The translations under genes were made by a program, and so were the position numbers. Below the pieces are notes generated by a model. The model was not told where the DNA came from, did not search any database, and saw only the letters and a program-made list of their open reading frames with translations. Below, one piece after another: positions 22,765-33,975 of a stretch of 64,000 nucleotides of DNA (position 1 is its first letter; each line of letters begins with the position of its first letter). The stretch is from Gonatopus flavifemur (taxonomy: Eukaryota; Arthropoda; Insecta; Hymenoptera; Dryinidae): positions 4,154,001-4,218,000 of the forward strand of contig JAFFJZ010000020.1 in the NCBI GenBank assembly GCA_018340375.1, read 5' to 3'.

Positions 22765-24051
22765 TTGTTATTAACAACCTTGTCAGTGTAAGACTGCTAC
22801 AACTCTGCTGCAAGGGTTTTGTAAGATTGTATCATTGTCGTGTGTCAACTAGGAGGCTTATGTCAACCTTGTCACAAGCTTGCCTGAGAGCATTGCATCA
22901 AGGTTAAATTGCTATTTGGGTTCTTTATATTACAGTGGAGTCATTTTTTTCGATGCATGAATTCAGGAGACTTTTCACTCTGCTGTATTTTTGGGAAATG
23001 GAAAAACTAAAAAATAACCAGGATAAATAAAGCTGAGTTGGATAGTATTGCAAAAATATCTTCTCTCAAGATCTGTTATATTCGAATTTGAAAGATTAAA
23101 AATTTAATATTCTTTGAACCTGATGAATCTTGAGCTCTGTGAATCAAGGGAAGAGAGATAAATAGTGAACAACAGTATCACGATATCAATATCCGCCTCC
23201 CGAAAGCTGTCCTTTAAACTTTAAACTTGATCCGAGGTTTCAATTCTCACCACGAGAGTAAGTCATTTCCGAATAGTTTGAAATTGACCTTCCGAGAAAT
23301 GTGCTGCCATCTGAATTAAGGAAGCGTGAACTATGTTACCGACGATTTACTCGTGGAGATAATTCGATTTGGGTTCGTGACTGTGATAGAACGGAACGTA
23401 GTTTCAGGCTCTGAGTTGATTCGATGTTGTTCAATTGAATCACTTTCTTTCTACCATCGAGCAGGTCGTTCTGATTTTCTACGTACAAGTTATTTAGCTG
23501 TCCAATCGGTTTAGTTGAATTTACTTTAGTTTACTTTTGCGAATTACTTTCATTTGGATGTAGCGATGAAAAATCAATGAGAACAATCGAATAAACATTT
23601 TCGAAGAATTCTTCCATTTGAAACGATGTCTCGAAGAATTCTCAAAAGTGACTTTGAGATTAATTTAAATATATTTTAGTGCTGTTGAAGATTCATACAG
23701 TAGCGAGAAGGATTCTTCAACAGAATCGATTCTCTTTTATAGAAAAAGTATCTAGTTTTTATAGATTTCTATATAATATCCATAAGAATTTGATATAATT
23801 TCGATGAAAAAGAATCGATCCTTTCAAGAATTCCCATCAATAGTGTTGGAAGCTTCTGCATGAAGCATTCTCTAGATCTCTTGGAGATAATCTTCAATAT
23901 ATGTTTGAGAGATATTTACAAGAAATATTCGGTACAAATAGTCCAATACCCTGGATTTTTAGAATACATGCTCCTTGAAGAACGACGTTCGTAGAACCAA
24001 TAAACTACATTTTTCAAATATTCCAAAAACTCTCGAAGCAAACTCACGGTA
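22765..24051. other. Intron, nothing recognised
   Basis: CTTGTCA-type short repeats at 22775-22890, then AT-rich sequence without a supportable gene. Confidence 0.5.
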
Positions 24052-24312
24052 CACGGAAAACAAAGAAATCCGCTGTGACAGCGGAATCTAGGTTTATTGG
24101 GTCCCCTTGGCTGGAACAGCAAATTTTTTGGTGTACAAAAAAAATTATTTGCTATCCAGCAGTTTTGTGAGCTACGACAGCGACTTTCTAGCTGTGGCAG
24201 TAAGAAATGTTGACTTCTCCAAAATATTTCCGTATTATACATAGAATAGCGAACAAATTTTGCTGGAAAAGTCAACATTTTTTGCTGCCACAGCTGAGAA
24301 GTCGCTGTTATA

Positions 24313-25308
24313 CACGGAGAGAAGAGAATGGTAATATTCACCATGCCAACATAGCATTCAGTCTTATTTTATATAAAATCCTTATTTTTACTATGGTAGG
24401 ATAGAATTCTTCACCATTTTTCTGGTAATAATATATATGTAGCATAGTAATCATTACCAGGAAAACGGTAAAGAATTCTATTCTCACATACACTGAGAGG
24501 AAGTATTAGTTGCCATTATCTGAAAAAATTAATAAAATAACGTCTCAACTATTTTTTTTCAGTATCACTTACTAATGTTTATGGTACGAATTTTATGTAA
24601 CCGAAGGTTGGAATCGAAATTACTTGATTTTTAGTAAATGCGACTATTTTTCACAACTACTTTTTAATAGTAAGCTACATTATAATAGGATAATTTATAA
24701 ATTCTGGTTACAATGACTTGTAAATGTGTACAAAATAGTAACCTAGATAACAATCTACGAAAATCATATGACAAAGGTTAAAAAAATGACACTAGGGTTC
24801 ATTTTCGTCTTGTTCTTGAACATTTTATCCACTTTTATCGCAATGTCAACCAGGGAAACTATATCGTTTGATTCCAATTTATAACCTATATCAATACTCG
24901 TTACTACGTTTGTACATATAAGAGTGAATGCCTTGTAAAGATACCACTCCCATTGTAGAGAAAAATACGCATTCAATGTCAATTCAGCCTTCAGACCCCT
25001 GACAATCTAAATTGCACAATTTAAAGTAGCAATTTTGACAACTTTGACTCACGCGTCCTATACGTTTGATAGGAAGGAAAGTGTCCAAAGACAATTGAAT
25101 ACGAAAACAAGCTTGATTATATTGACTATAATTTCTTAGTTGAATCATTCAAATTTTTAGTAGCTGTCATTGAAAATATTTAGTTGAGACGTTTTAGTTA
25201 CAGTCACTATAAGAATTTCTCTCAGTGTAGAAACAATCATGATTTTATATCAAATAAGACCGAATACTATGTTAGCATGGTAAATATTACCATTCTTTTC
25301 TCTCCGCG
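24313..25308. mobile_element. Second-level MITE, TA target duplication
   Basis: CACGGAGAGAAGAGAATGGT at 24313 mirrors ACCATTCTTTTCTCTCCGCG ending at 25308, with TA at 24311-24312 and 25309-25310. A secondary hairpin lies at 24404-24485 (GATAGAATTCTT and inverse). It is split by the third element. Confidence 0.75.
24491..25227. mobile_element. Third-level MITE, CACTGAGAGG ends, TA target duplication
   Basis: CACTGAGAGGAAG at 24491 mirrors TTTCTCTCAGTG ending at 25227, flanked by TA on both sides. The 737-bp interior has no supported gene; the open frame at 24764-24982 shows no motif. Confidence 0.7.
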
Positions 25309-26803
25309 TAGCCAACAAGATTGCTGTGCCAGCAAAAAGTACCCAGCAAAATCAGATTTCGCTGTCACAGCGGATTTTTTTTCATGCCTTTTCGGTATTT
25401 AGCTGTATAATTTTTCTGGATTGCGTACTTTTTTTTCTATTGTCGACTGTGTGTTTTTGACGTGGAACTCCGCAATTTTGACCACCTTGTGATAGAGTTT
25501 GAAAAAATTGAAAATGAAAAATAGAGAAAAATTTTTTGATCTTCCCTCTGGACCCTTCTGAAAGATCTCTGGAGAAAATGGAAATTAAAGCAACGTGAAA
25601 ACGGATATTTCACTGCATCATTTCACCATAAAAAATTCTAACTGCGCAATATTCGAACTATGATTCTTCACTACACTTGAAAACAAAAAAAGTACAGTCC
25701 TTATAAAGATGTTGTCAATTCATTCACGTAGTTCGATTTGTGTACAGTTTCGAGGGAGATTCACCTTCATCGAGATAATTCTCAAAATATAAAATACACT
25801 TCCTGATTCGAACTCGATAATATATACAAGGTACGTGTCATGAAATCCAAATTATACATGAATAATTCTGAAAGATTGCAAAAAAATTCAAGTATGCGTT
25901 TCAATTATGTCAAATCGTACCTATCGAATCGTCCAATTATTCAAAATAAACCCTTGATTCCGCGAATCGATTCGATACTCCTCCTGTATCGCCATCGCCA
26001 CTCCTGATCTCCCGTACCATGTTCCGTGGAAACTTTACCGAGAAGAACCGTGTAATAACACGCTTGGGAAACGTACAAGAATAATTTAGATTCCTTTTCG
26101 TGTTATACCGAAACCATATTTTCAAAGCACCGTGTTGTTGGTGATTTGCCACACACTGCGAATTCTAGGGTTACATCCTGGTACACAAAATCGGTAATCA
26201 TGTTTTTCAACTTTGGAAATGGAATATCTCTCTCGCGTGAGCGAGATCAAACATATTAATATGAATTTATATAACATTTTATTCGCATGATACACGCTGA
26301 TTTATTCGAAAAAGTAATTTCATTGGTAATGTTTTTATCCCACTGTCCGATGGATCAATATTGTTTTCTACTCTCCTTCTCGCGTGTTTGTTCCAATTCA
26401 AGGATACGATAAGTCATGAGAGATACAAAAGAATAATTCTTTCGTCGTTATTTCTTTGCGATGGAAATGAGAATTGTCAAATTTTGAATACGAATCCACA
26501 AATCTCTGTATCCCTGTGAAATATTGTTGACCCTGAGAAGGAATTTTCTGTGAAAATATGAGAGAATTTTCCTTCTGAACTATCATCGAACTGTCATATA
26601 GAGATTTTATCTAATATACGATTGAGATAGAAAATGAATCTGAAAATGCATGCCGATACATCGTTGATGGATTTAAAAATGTCTTCAGACACTTTTCTGA
26701 CCCCACTCGAATCGAATATATGACCTTTAACCTTCCTTTAGCTCTGCCATGTCATATTTTATTCCTGCCTCGTCGCTTTTGCTCCTCCGTGTCTTGTATG
26801 TTG

Positions 26804-26807
<4 letters not shown>

Positions 26808-26846
<39 letters not shown>
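26808..26846. repeat. (CT)n microsatellite
   Basis: About nineteen CT units. Frames crossing it give Leu-Ser or Arg-Glu runs and are not genes. Confidence 0.9.
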
Positions 26847-26849
<3 letters not shown>

Positions 26850-27637
26850 ACACTTCCTCTTTGATATCGAGCTTATCATGTCCAGCTTTGGCTTAAGCTT
26901 TAAATTAAAAGGTATTATTTCCACATATTCTCCCTCACCTTGACATAGGTTATTAAATTAAATCCCCGTTTCATTTGTGGAATATAATTCAGTGGCAACA
27001 AAGTTATACGTATCTCTTCGGTATTTGAAATCTTTCGTATGACACACTTTCGTTAAGAAATACCGTCCCGAGATTGAATTACGAGACCGATTATAGGAAT
27101 TTTACTTTTCGAATGAAAAACTTGACACATATAACGAGTGTTATCATTTCATAAATTATTCAAGTACGCTTCGTCACCTTGAAACATATATTTTCCCCTC
27201 CTCTCTTAAAGAAGATATATTACAGTACTGTAATATTTTAGTCATATAATACGTGTCACGTGTGTATATATATATATTATGGATTACATTTTTTTTTCAA
27301 CAATTCTTTTCGTTTATCCCGCCGACGGAGAATAAGATTCGAACTTGGACGTGACGTGAATTCCCAGATCCCATATTTTCCACGATTCTAAAATTATTGT
27401 AAGAACCTGGAATTGTTGAAAGAGAGAGAAAGAGAGAGATAATGATCAGGTGTGATATCAAATATATCGCGTCACCTCTTACTCTTTTGGATTCGTGGGT
27501 GTTCCAGCGTATCATCGTCGTTGAGAAACGCGAGAACTTTGAGTAGAATTTGACGCAGGATGCGGGCTTCAATTGCATAACGGGGGTACTTGTTTCATCT
27601 TTCATTATATACTTAAACCTACTCGTACAACAAAGAC

Positions 27638-27814
27638 ATGGGCAGAGGCGGATGCAGTTTCCATGGAGCTTATCGGCGCCGTGTCGACGAAACAGAGACA
27701 AGCGGCAAGCGACAAGCAACAGCCGTCCGGCGCCTGAAATCTGCGTCAGTGTCTGGAAATCGCAAAACGATGATGATAATAACAAAAGACAGATCATCTC
27801 TATCAACTGAATAG
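27638..27814 (+). other. GC-rich island with a 58-codon ORF
   Basis: Between about 27630 and 27770 the base composition rises sharply. ATG at 27638 opens MGRGGCSFHGAYRRRVDETE and runs to TAG at 27814. The - strand is also open. Read on that strand, an acceptor-like GATTTCAG borders a frame containing GCCLSLAACLCF. It may be an exon or promoter island; strand and role are unresolved. Confidence 0.22.
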
Positions 27815-29149
27815 AATGATATACTAGTCAAATATATAGAAACTCAATTATTGATCGATTACTACTCCTTTTGTTATTTCTCTCATCCACTTATTCCGCT
27901 CGGTGCACCTCGTCCTCAACCCTCCCCGATAAGCGGACATCGCTGAACGGTGGAGCGATTTATTGGCATATCCGATTAATCGAAAGGACTTGCAGGATGA
28001 AAACTTGAAAATCGAAATTCAATTTTTATTTCATCAATCTTTTGTGATTTTCATTTTTTCTTTCTTTCTTTGAATTACGTGAGAAAAATGAATTCTAATC
28101 AGGGAATTCAAAGGTAATGTGAGTGAGAATAATTTTAAATTCATAATCGAATCGAGAAAGATGAAATCAATTGTACAAGGTAAAATAAGAGATATTTAAA
28201 TTAATCGAACGTGATTTTTGTTTGTTTTTTCGTCAAGTTGGTAATGAACAATCAACTCTTCGATACTCTGGCTCGATGAGATCTACGCGTTGATAGAATG
28301 ATCATTGTTTTGGAGCCAATGATGGACATGTGATATGAGCAATTAATTATAAACAGTCGATATTGACGTACATTCATTGGTAAACAAAGTCTATTTACGA
28401 ATATTCAATTCTCAGCGTATATCGAAATAAATGAACAGCTAATAATAAATCAAATCATGCGTTTAATTGAGGCTCCTTACCAGTGTTGAACATAGATATA
28501 CAGAAATCAAAGTACAATCAGTTCACATTTGTTCAATCCAATAATAAAAATATATTAATACAATTATTGGTTGTGTCATTCGGTAGAAATGAGACGCTTG
28601 CATTGAATACAGCTGAACGAGTAAGTGAAGACTTTTCTGTTTGTAAAAGATGTGAACTTTTGACATATAGGAAATGAAAATCGTGGATTTTGGTGGAAAT
28701 AAATGGAATCCAAAGCTAGTGTGGGATTCAACAACGAATGGAAAAATTTAGATGAATAGAATTGTGATGAATGATTACATTTTAAATCCAATATTCATGC
28801 ATTATCAGTATCATTTCAACAACAATTCTGCCGTATCGTTGCTGTTTATGTTTCATTACTGCAGTGCATCCACGCACTCGTTCCTGTATTTAAATTAAAC
28901 AATTTCATTGACTACAACCTTTGAACTTTCAAATTGCTTTCAAGGTGCTCCACATATTCGACTATACTAAATTCAAAGAGTAACTGCAGGTGCTGTGAAC
29001 GGTTGTTAACAAATTTTCACCAGCATCATTGGTCCATCAGGGTCAGCGATCAGGGTTTATAGAATAGATTTATCTATATAAACAAAAATGCAATACGAAT
29101 GTTTGAATTTCGAAATGTTATTATTCACTTTGGCAAATTTTATGTATAG

Positions 29150-29250
29150 TCCACTCGTTTTATCTTTATGATAAGCTTGAGAAACATTCTCAAATTCTTA
29201 TTGAAGATTACTATATTTTTAACCTGCATTTTTCTCCGTGTAAACAGGCA
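29150..29250. mobile_element. Truncated relative of the 58085-58525 element
   Basis: TTCTCAAATTCTTATTGAAG then GATTACTATATTTTTAACC and CTGCATTTTTCTCCGTGTA match the right end of 58085-58525. The left part is missing. Confidence 0.55.
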
Positions 29251-29402
29251 AAGGACATTTTTTGTTACTACTTGAAACATGATAACATGGGTAACTTCGG
29301 ATACCGTTACTGCGCCAGTATAAGGTCGCATTTTAATTTCCACATAGGATATCATAATTTTGACCCCCTCTCCCTGGTTAAAAAACCTTATTATACCGAT
29401 TG

Positions 29403-29500
29403 CTTCCTATTAATTCCGATGCACAACCACAATTCAAACCCATTGATTTCATTCTTCTTATGGATTGGAATTGGGTTTTTGCATCGGAATCAATAGGAAT
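29403..29500. repeat. Short fold-back repeat
   Basis: TTCCTATTAATTCCGATGC at 29404 is mirrored by GCATCGGAATCAATAGGAA at 29481-29499, with inner CAATTC/GAATTG matches. It is about 100 bp in total. Confidence 0.5.
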
Positions 29501-31128
29501 TTTTTTTCAAATCAGGGCCATTTCTTATTCAGTTCTGGCAAAACAATTATCCTTTTGAAATCCCAGAGATCTCCAATGACAGGTCCCCATGAAACACCAC
29601 TACTGACACAGTTGTATATGTTATAATGGCTCTCATGTTACATGATTCTGTTATTTCGACTTCTGGCCAGTAGATTTGGATTTGCCAGGACTTGCAACTC
29701 TTGCAACTGAGCCAATATCAGAGCATGTTTCCATTTTTACCTGGGTAACTAAAACGATAGTGACGTTATTTGTCAGACGTAAAATAAGCGGCTACCGGAC
29801 TTGTCGTCCCAGCGATAAATTTTCCTCACTGAAAGTTGGAATATTCGAGACCCTTTATCGGCTCAGACCAACCCAATTTAGTCTTTTCCTGTGGGAAGGC
29901 AATCAAATCTTCTATTTTTGCTCTCAAAAATTCCTATTGCGACTTTACCCGATATTGCATGCTTTGATCAGTAAAAGAAAGTATGCGTTCTTGATACCAT
30001 TCCAGAGATAAAATAATGAAAACTATGCTAATCATCATCCATTCATCTACATCCGCCGTTACATCTTCATCTCAATTTTCTATAGTGTAACTATTGATCC
30101 TTTTCATTATATAAATACTTTATCAAAAGTCAATTGCGTGGCGTCGTCTCTTCTATTCTTCATTCCACTATTTTTATACGTACTGACAAGTTTATCTAAG
30201 GATGAAGAACTCTTGTGGCATTTTAACCATTCAGCGCACAATATCGGTAAAGTCTTTGACGGAATCTGAATGATGAATTGTATATCACGGTCTCGTTATA
30301 TTTTCACGGTATATTACTCCAGTGAACGATTGTTTGTTGTTGATTACCTTCAATACACCAGAAGTAGAAGTTCTCGTGGTTTGAGATACCGCTTTTCATA
30401 CAAACAGAAAGTTACGTATATCAAAGAGAAACTCTCCATTTCTGTTGCACTTACACACTTAGCCAGTCTCTGCGATCACTTAGCCAGTTGATATCAAGAA
30501 AAGGAGAGAAGAAGACAGAGAAAGACAGGATAAAAATGTATGTATTTCGAAATGAACGAATAGGGTATACTTTAAGGGTCAGTTGTAAGCAAAAAGTGAG
30601 TTTTACAACCAAACGGTTAGTTTTAGACTTCACTTAGAATATGCTTTGTGAATTTATATATGTATGTATTAGATTTCAACAGGTTCTTTTTGTATAATCT
30701 TCAATTCGATCACAAGATAATGTTCTTTCCCGAAAATAAAATTGTTGAAATATTGAAATCGATTGAGATCTCTTTCAATTATTCTCGATAACGGTAAATA
30801 GTAATGTACCTTGGCAGGTGATTACATTGAAGTATATTCTCTATGTATGAATGAATTATGTAATTCAAGTACCGATTAGTGCTGTGAAGAACGAACGGTG
30901 TTCTTACCACATCCGTCTCGGCGCGTAAGCGTATACGGATGGAGAGTCATCTACTCCTCGTGATCATCGAATGTACAGGAAGAAGCAATGAGATTTAAAT
31001 CATTATGACGTGGCCTAGCGTCGGATAGAATCCATTAATCATCAATTTTAATGCCTGCAGAAAGAGCTTTTCTTTATTTTCTTTAAACAAGAATAATTGC
31101 TGGGTTAGCACTCTTTTTTATGATCGTT

Positions 31129-32407
31129 CCCATGTGGAAATTGCCGGAGTCGACGAATGGCCCAGTACTGGCAAGTTTGTATTTGCCATACTTTGGCCAA
31201 CACAACTGGCCCCCGTACAATGCCATCACTTTTTCAACTGGCAGCTATTGTTTGACGATTTTCAGACGGTATTGGTTTGCTTGGGCAGACAGTCTTGGAT
31301 CATTTTCGGATCAATACTGATTGGAGAACACCTAGTTTGTAGAAAAACGGAACTGTGCCAGTACTGAGCCAGAGTTGTTAATATTTTGAAGCGTTACGCA
31401 GAGACGGTACTGCGCCAATATCGACGCCATGTAGTTTTCTGACAGAATTGGTAGTGGATCGAGGGTCAACCCATTCCTGCGGAAACATGGCTACTTTGGT
31501 GAACCAATATTGCGCCAGTACTGACCCAGAGTTAGTAACTCTTGGAAATTTCATGGAAAAACGATACTGTGCCAGCATCGATGCAACAGTGTTTCACGCG
31601 CGTAAATACAAAATTGGGTTTTGCGTGGGTTCATTTTTGCTCGAGCTCTTCGAGTGGTTCATTTTTGCCCGGAGATTTCTGTGGTTGCTCCTTTGTTCCG
31701 AATTATAGGTGTATCGCTTTTGCTCGGAATTTTTTGACGTTCCATTCTTGCTCTCAAACTTTCTGTCCTGTTTTTGCTCGACAACAATTTGGGTGCCACT
31801 TTTGCTCTTAGCGTATCATATATGGGATAAAATTGGAAAGCTTATTTAATGTTATAAAAAATACCGTATTACCGGTGATTTTATGACAATTACCGTAATT
31901 TACGAGTGGTGTAAAGAGTTCCAGAAAGATCAAGAATGTGTCGAAGACGAAGAGCATCCTGGGTTGAACATCAACCTCAACTGACGAAGCTGACGTCCAA
32001 AAAATCAAAGATTTGGTGCTTGTAAATCGTTATTTGATAATTAGAGATGTTGCTGATGATGTTGGCATTTCAAAAAAGATCAGTCAATACCACTTTGAAC
32101 TCTCGTCCCGGAGGGAATACTTCGAAGGGGATGAACTTGATTTGGGAGAATAAGTAAAGATTTTCCAAAATAAATGCCATGTCACCTTACTTTTTGGATA
32201 CAGTAGTACTGTCTATGTTTGAATGCCAGTACAGGCAAAATTGAACGCCAATAATGAGCCTTATTGTGAGACATTGTTATCATCCCGGTATTGGTTCAGT
32301 ACTATCAAACGACCTGGGCCAGTAATGGAATTACAAATTCGACAGCACCGGTAGCTCTGGCAGCGGTAGTGAACCAGTACTGGGCCGTTCGTCAATTCCC
32401 ACATGGG
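31129..32407. mobile_element. CAGTACTG-rich element with terminal inverted repeats, holding a mariner relic
   Basis: CCCATGTGGAAATTGCCG and, just inside it, GAATGGCCCAGTACTGG at the left end mirror the right end (ACCAGTACTGGGCCGTTCG, then CAATTCCCACATGGG). CAGTACTG and close variants recur at 31160-31600 and 32200-32400. The centre holds TTTTGCTCG-type tandem repeats (31617-31808) and a mariner fragment. Confidence 0.65.
31883..32105 (+). pseudogene. Mariner-family transposase, N-terminal fragment, frameshifted
   Basis: One frame reads YEWCKEFQKDQECVEDEEHPG up to about 31967. After a one-base shift, the next reads STSTDEADVQKIKDLVLVN, then RYLIIRDVADDVGISKKISQ to about 32102. The spacing of the EDEEHPG-like block, the STSTDE motif and the I-R-D-V-A-x-D-x-G-I-S helix-turn-helix is that of mariner transposases. 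The fragment ends after about 70 residues; no catalytic D,D34D region follows. Non-functional. Confidence 0.72.
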
Positions 32408-32492
32408 TTGACTCGTTTTCCTCTCATTGATTTGGGATGAAGAGTTAAATGAAATGTTGACTCATCAAAAGAGGTTGTATTTTCGTGTAATA

Positions 32493-33226
32493 GACAGGGC
32501 TCGCTTCGCTTGTAATATTGCATGGTAAAAAATGCTCGCCTTCCTCGAATTTATAAAATTTTCGACAATCATCGGTGCTCGCTTCGCTCACATTTATTTA
32601 GTTTGGACGGCGCTCGCTGTATTCGGACTTTTGTATTAAAAAATGACGCTCGTTTCGCTGGCCCTGCTGTGATCTTGTTAACGCTCGTTCCGCTCGCAAT
32701 TTTGTATGTGGAAAATGATCGCTCCGCTCACATTTTGGTGGGTTGAATTATGCTAGCTTCGCTCGTAATTTTGTGTTATGGAGAATGCTCGCATGCCATG
32801 ATAAATTCCACTTCGATCAATAACTACAACAACAGAGACACGATAAAAATAAACAGCTCACTGTATATGAAGAAGACTGGACCAGTCAATGCACATTGAC
32901 GTTTCAAAACTTCGTTTATTTCACAAGGATCTAAATGTTGACATAAATTTACAATAAATTATGTTTGTTTATATCCAACACTTGATAATGTTTGAATAAA
33001 TCGATAAATTATTGAATGTATGAAATTTATTATACGAAGAAAAAATTATTTCTTTTCAAATAAAATACATGGATTGTTAACTTTCTCGCAATAAACCATG
33101 TTTATAAACATCAATACGCAATATCTGGCCACATTTCTGTTATACAGAACAATATGTTCGATTTTTACCATAATTTTCATAAAATCAACAGAGGATTCGT
33201 CCTGCGATGCGAGCAAAGCGAGCACA
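32493..33226 (+). repeat. GCTCGCTTCGCTCGC array element, copy 1
   Basis: About seven to eight forward motifs (CGCTCGCTTCGCT and variants) lie at 32498-32770, spaced 35-60 bases apart. They are followed by an AT-rich core with TATATGAAGAAGACTGGACC (about 32862) and then a reverse motif GCGAGCAAAGCGAGC near 33212. The core is shared with 37290-37530 and partly with 45190-45480 and 49620-49860. Confidence 0.65.
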
Positions 33227-33713
33227 CGTCAACCATTACGATCCTTATCAATTGAAAGAAATATTTTCCTAGTCGAAACACAGAAAATCATTAACTCATC
33301 GCTAAAAATGAATTTTTCCAAAGAGAATTCAGATTCGATTACAAGAATATACTCTTTAAAACACCAGATGAAATGCCATTAACTTTGAAACGAAAATGTA
33401 TGTGATAATATCACGGAGAACAATATCTTGAAACAAGAGAGAAAAATATTCACTTCACGTTTCCACGTGGCATCTGTAAATGTCAAAGCGTGTAGGACAA
33501 ATATCACATATACAGCAGTTTTTTCTCTGCTTTTTCAATTTAATAATTCGATGGAATACAAATGTAATTGAATGTATTCTAGGAAGAAACAACTTCCTAG
33601 ACCAACTGGCTAAATACTTCTTCCATCGCCATTGAAAATACGTAAATTGTTTGAGTACCTCGATACTGGAATTTCGAATTTCCAGTTTCTTTTATTCGGA
33701 TTTACCCTGTAGG

Positions 33714-33975
33714 CGCATTAACGGGCATGCCAAATATAAACCATCCAACGGAGAGACGCATTTTCGGTTCGAAAGAAACATCGACGCTTTTAATACGTGT
33801 GTTTGCATTTATCTCGGTGGAATACGGGAAGAAGGGAACAAAACTGAAACGTATTTGTTTGAGTTGAGCAAAGTTGAATCGAGTATACACAGCTATGCGT
33901 CTACACTTTCCGCACCGGAAGCAAACTGTACTGGAACGTGTGTTTCCAGAAGAAGATGTCAAAGAACCAGATATT
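33714..33975 (+). other. Possible exon of unclear status
   Basis: An acceptor-like TTTACCCTGTAG ends at 33713 and a donor-like TTCGTG|GTAGGG lies at 33975/33976. The frame between is open (SNGETHFRFERNIDAF onward) but has no ATG, enters and leaves in phase 2, and does not fit the + strand gene. The - strand is also open. GC is higher than in the flanks. Confidence 0.15.

Larger units (their letters stand above)
24052..25386. mobile_element. GCTGTGGCAGC-family MITE split by nested elements
   Basis: The left part 24052-24310 (CACGGAAAACAAAG, then CGCTGTGACAGCGG) and right part 25311-25386 join in sense when the TA-flanked insert is removed. The rebuilt junction GTTATAGCC matches the intact copy near 11565. 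Confidence 0.7.
25387..31128. other. Mostly plain intron
   Basis: Holds the (CT)n tract, the GC island at 27638 and the repeats at 29150 and 29403. The 169-codon - strand frame at 27297-27806 spans the island and microsatellite-like GAGA and is not convincing. Confidence 0.45.

Noticed and set aside
27297..27806. 169-codon - strand frame, the longest in the window
   Set aside because: It crosses a GAGA tract and a GC island with no consistent composition or motif. Only the island part may be real.
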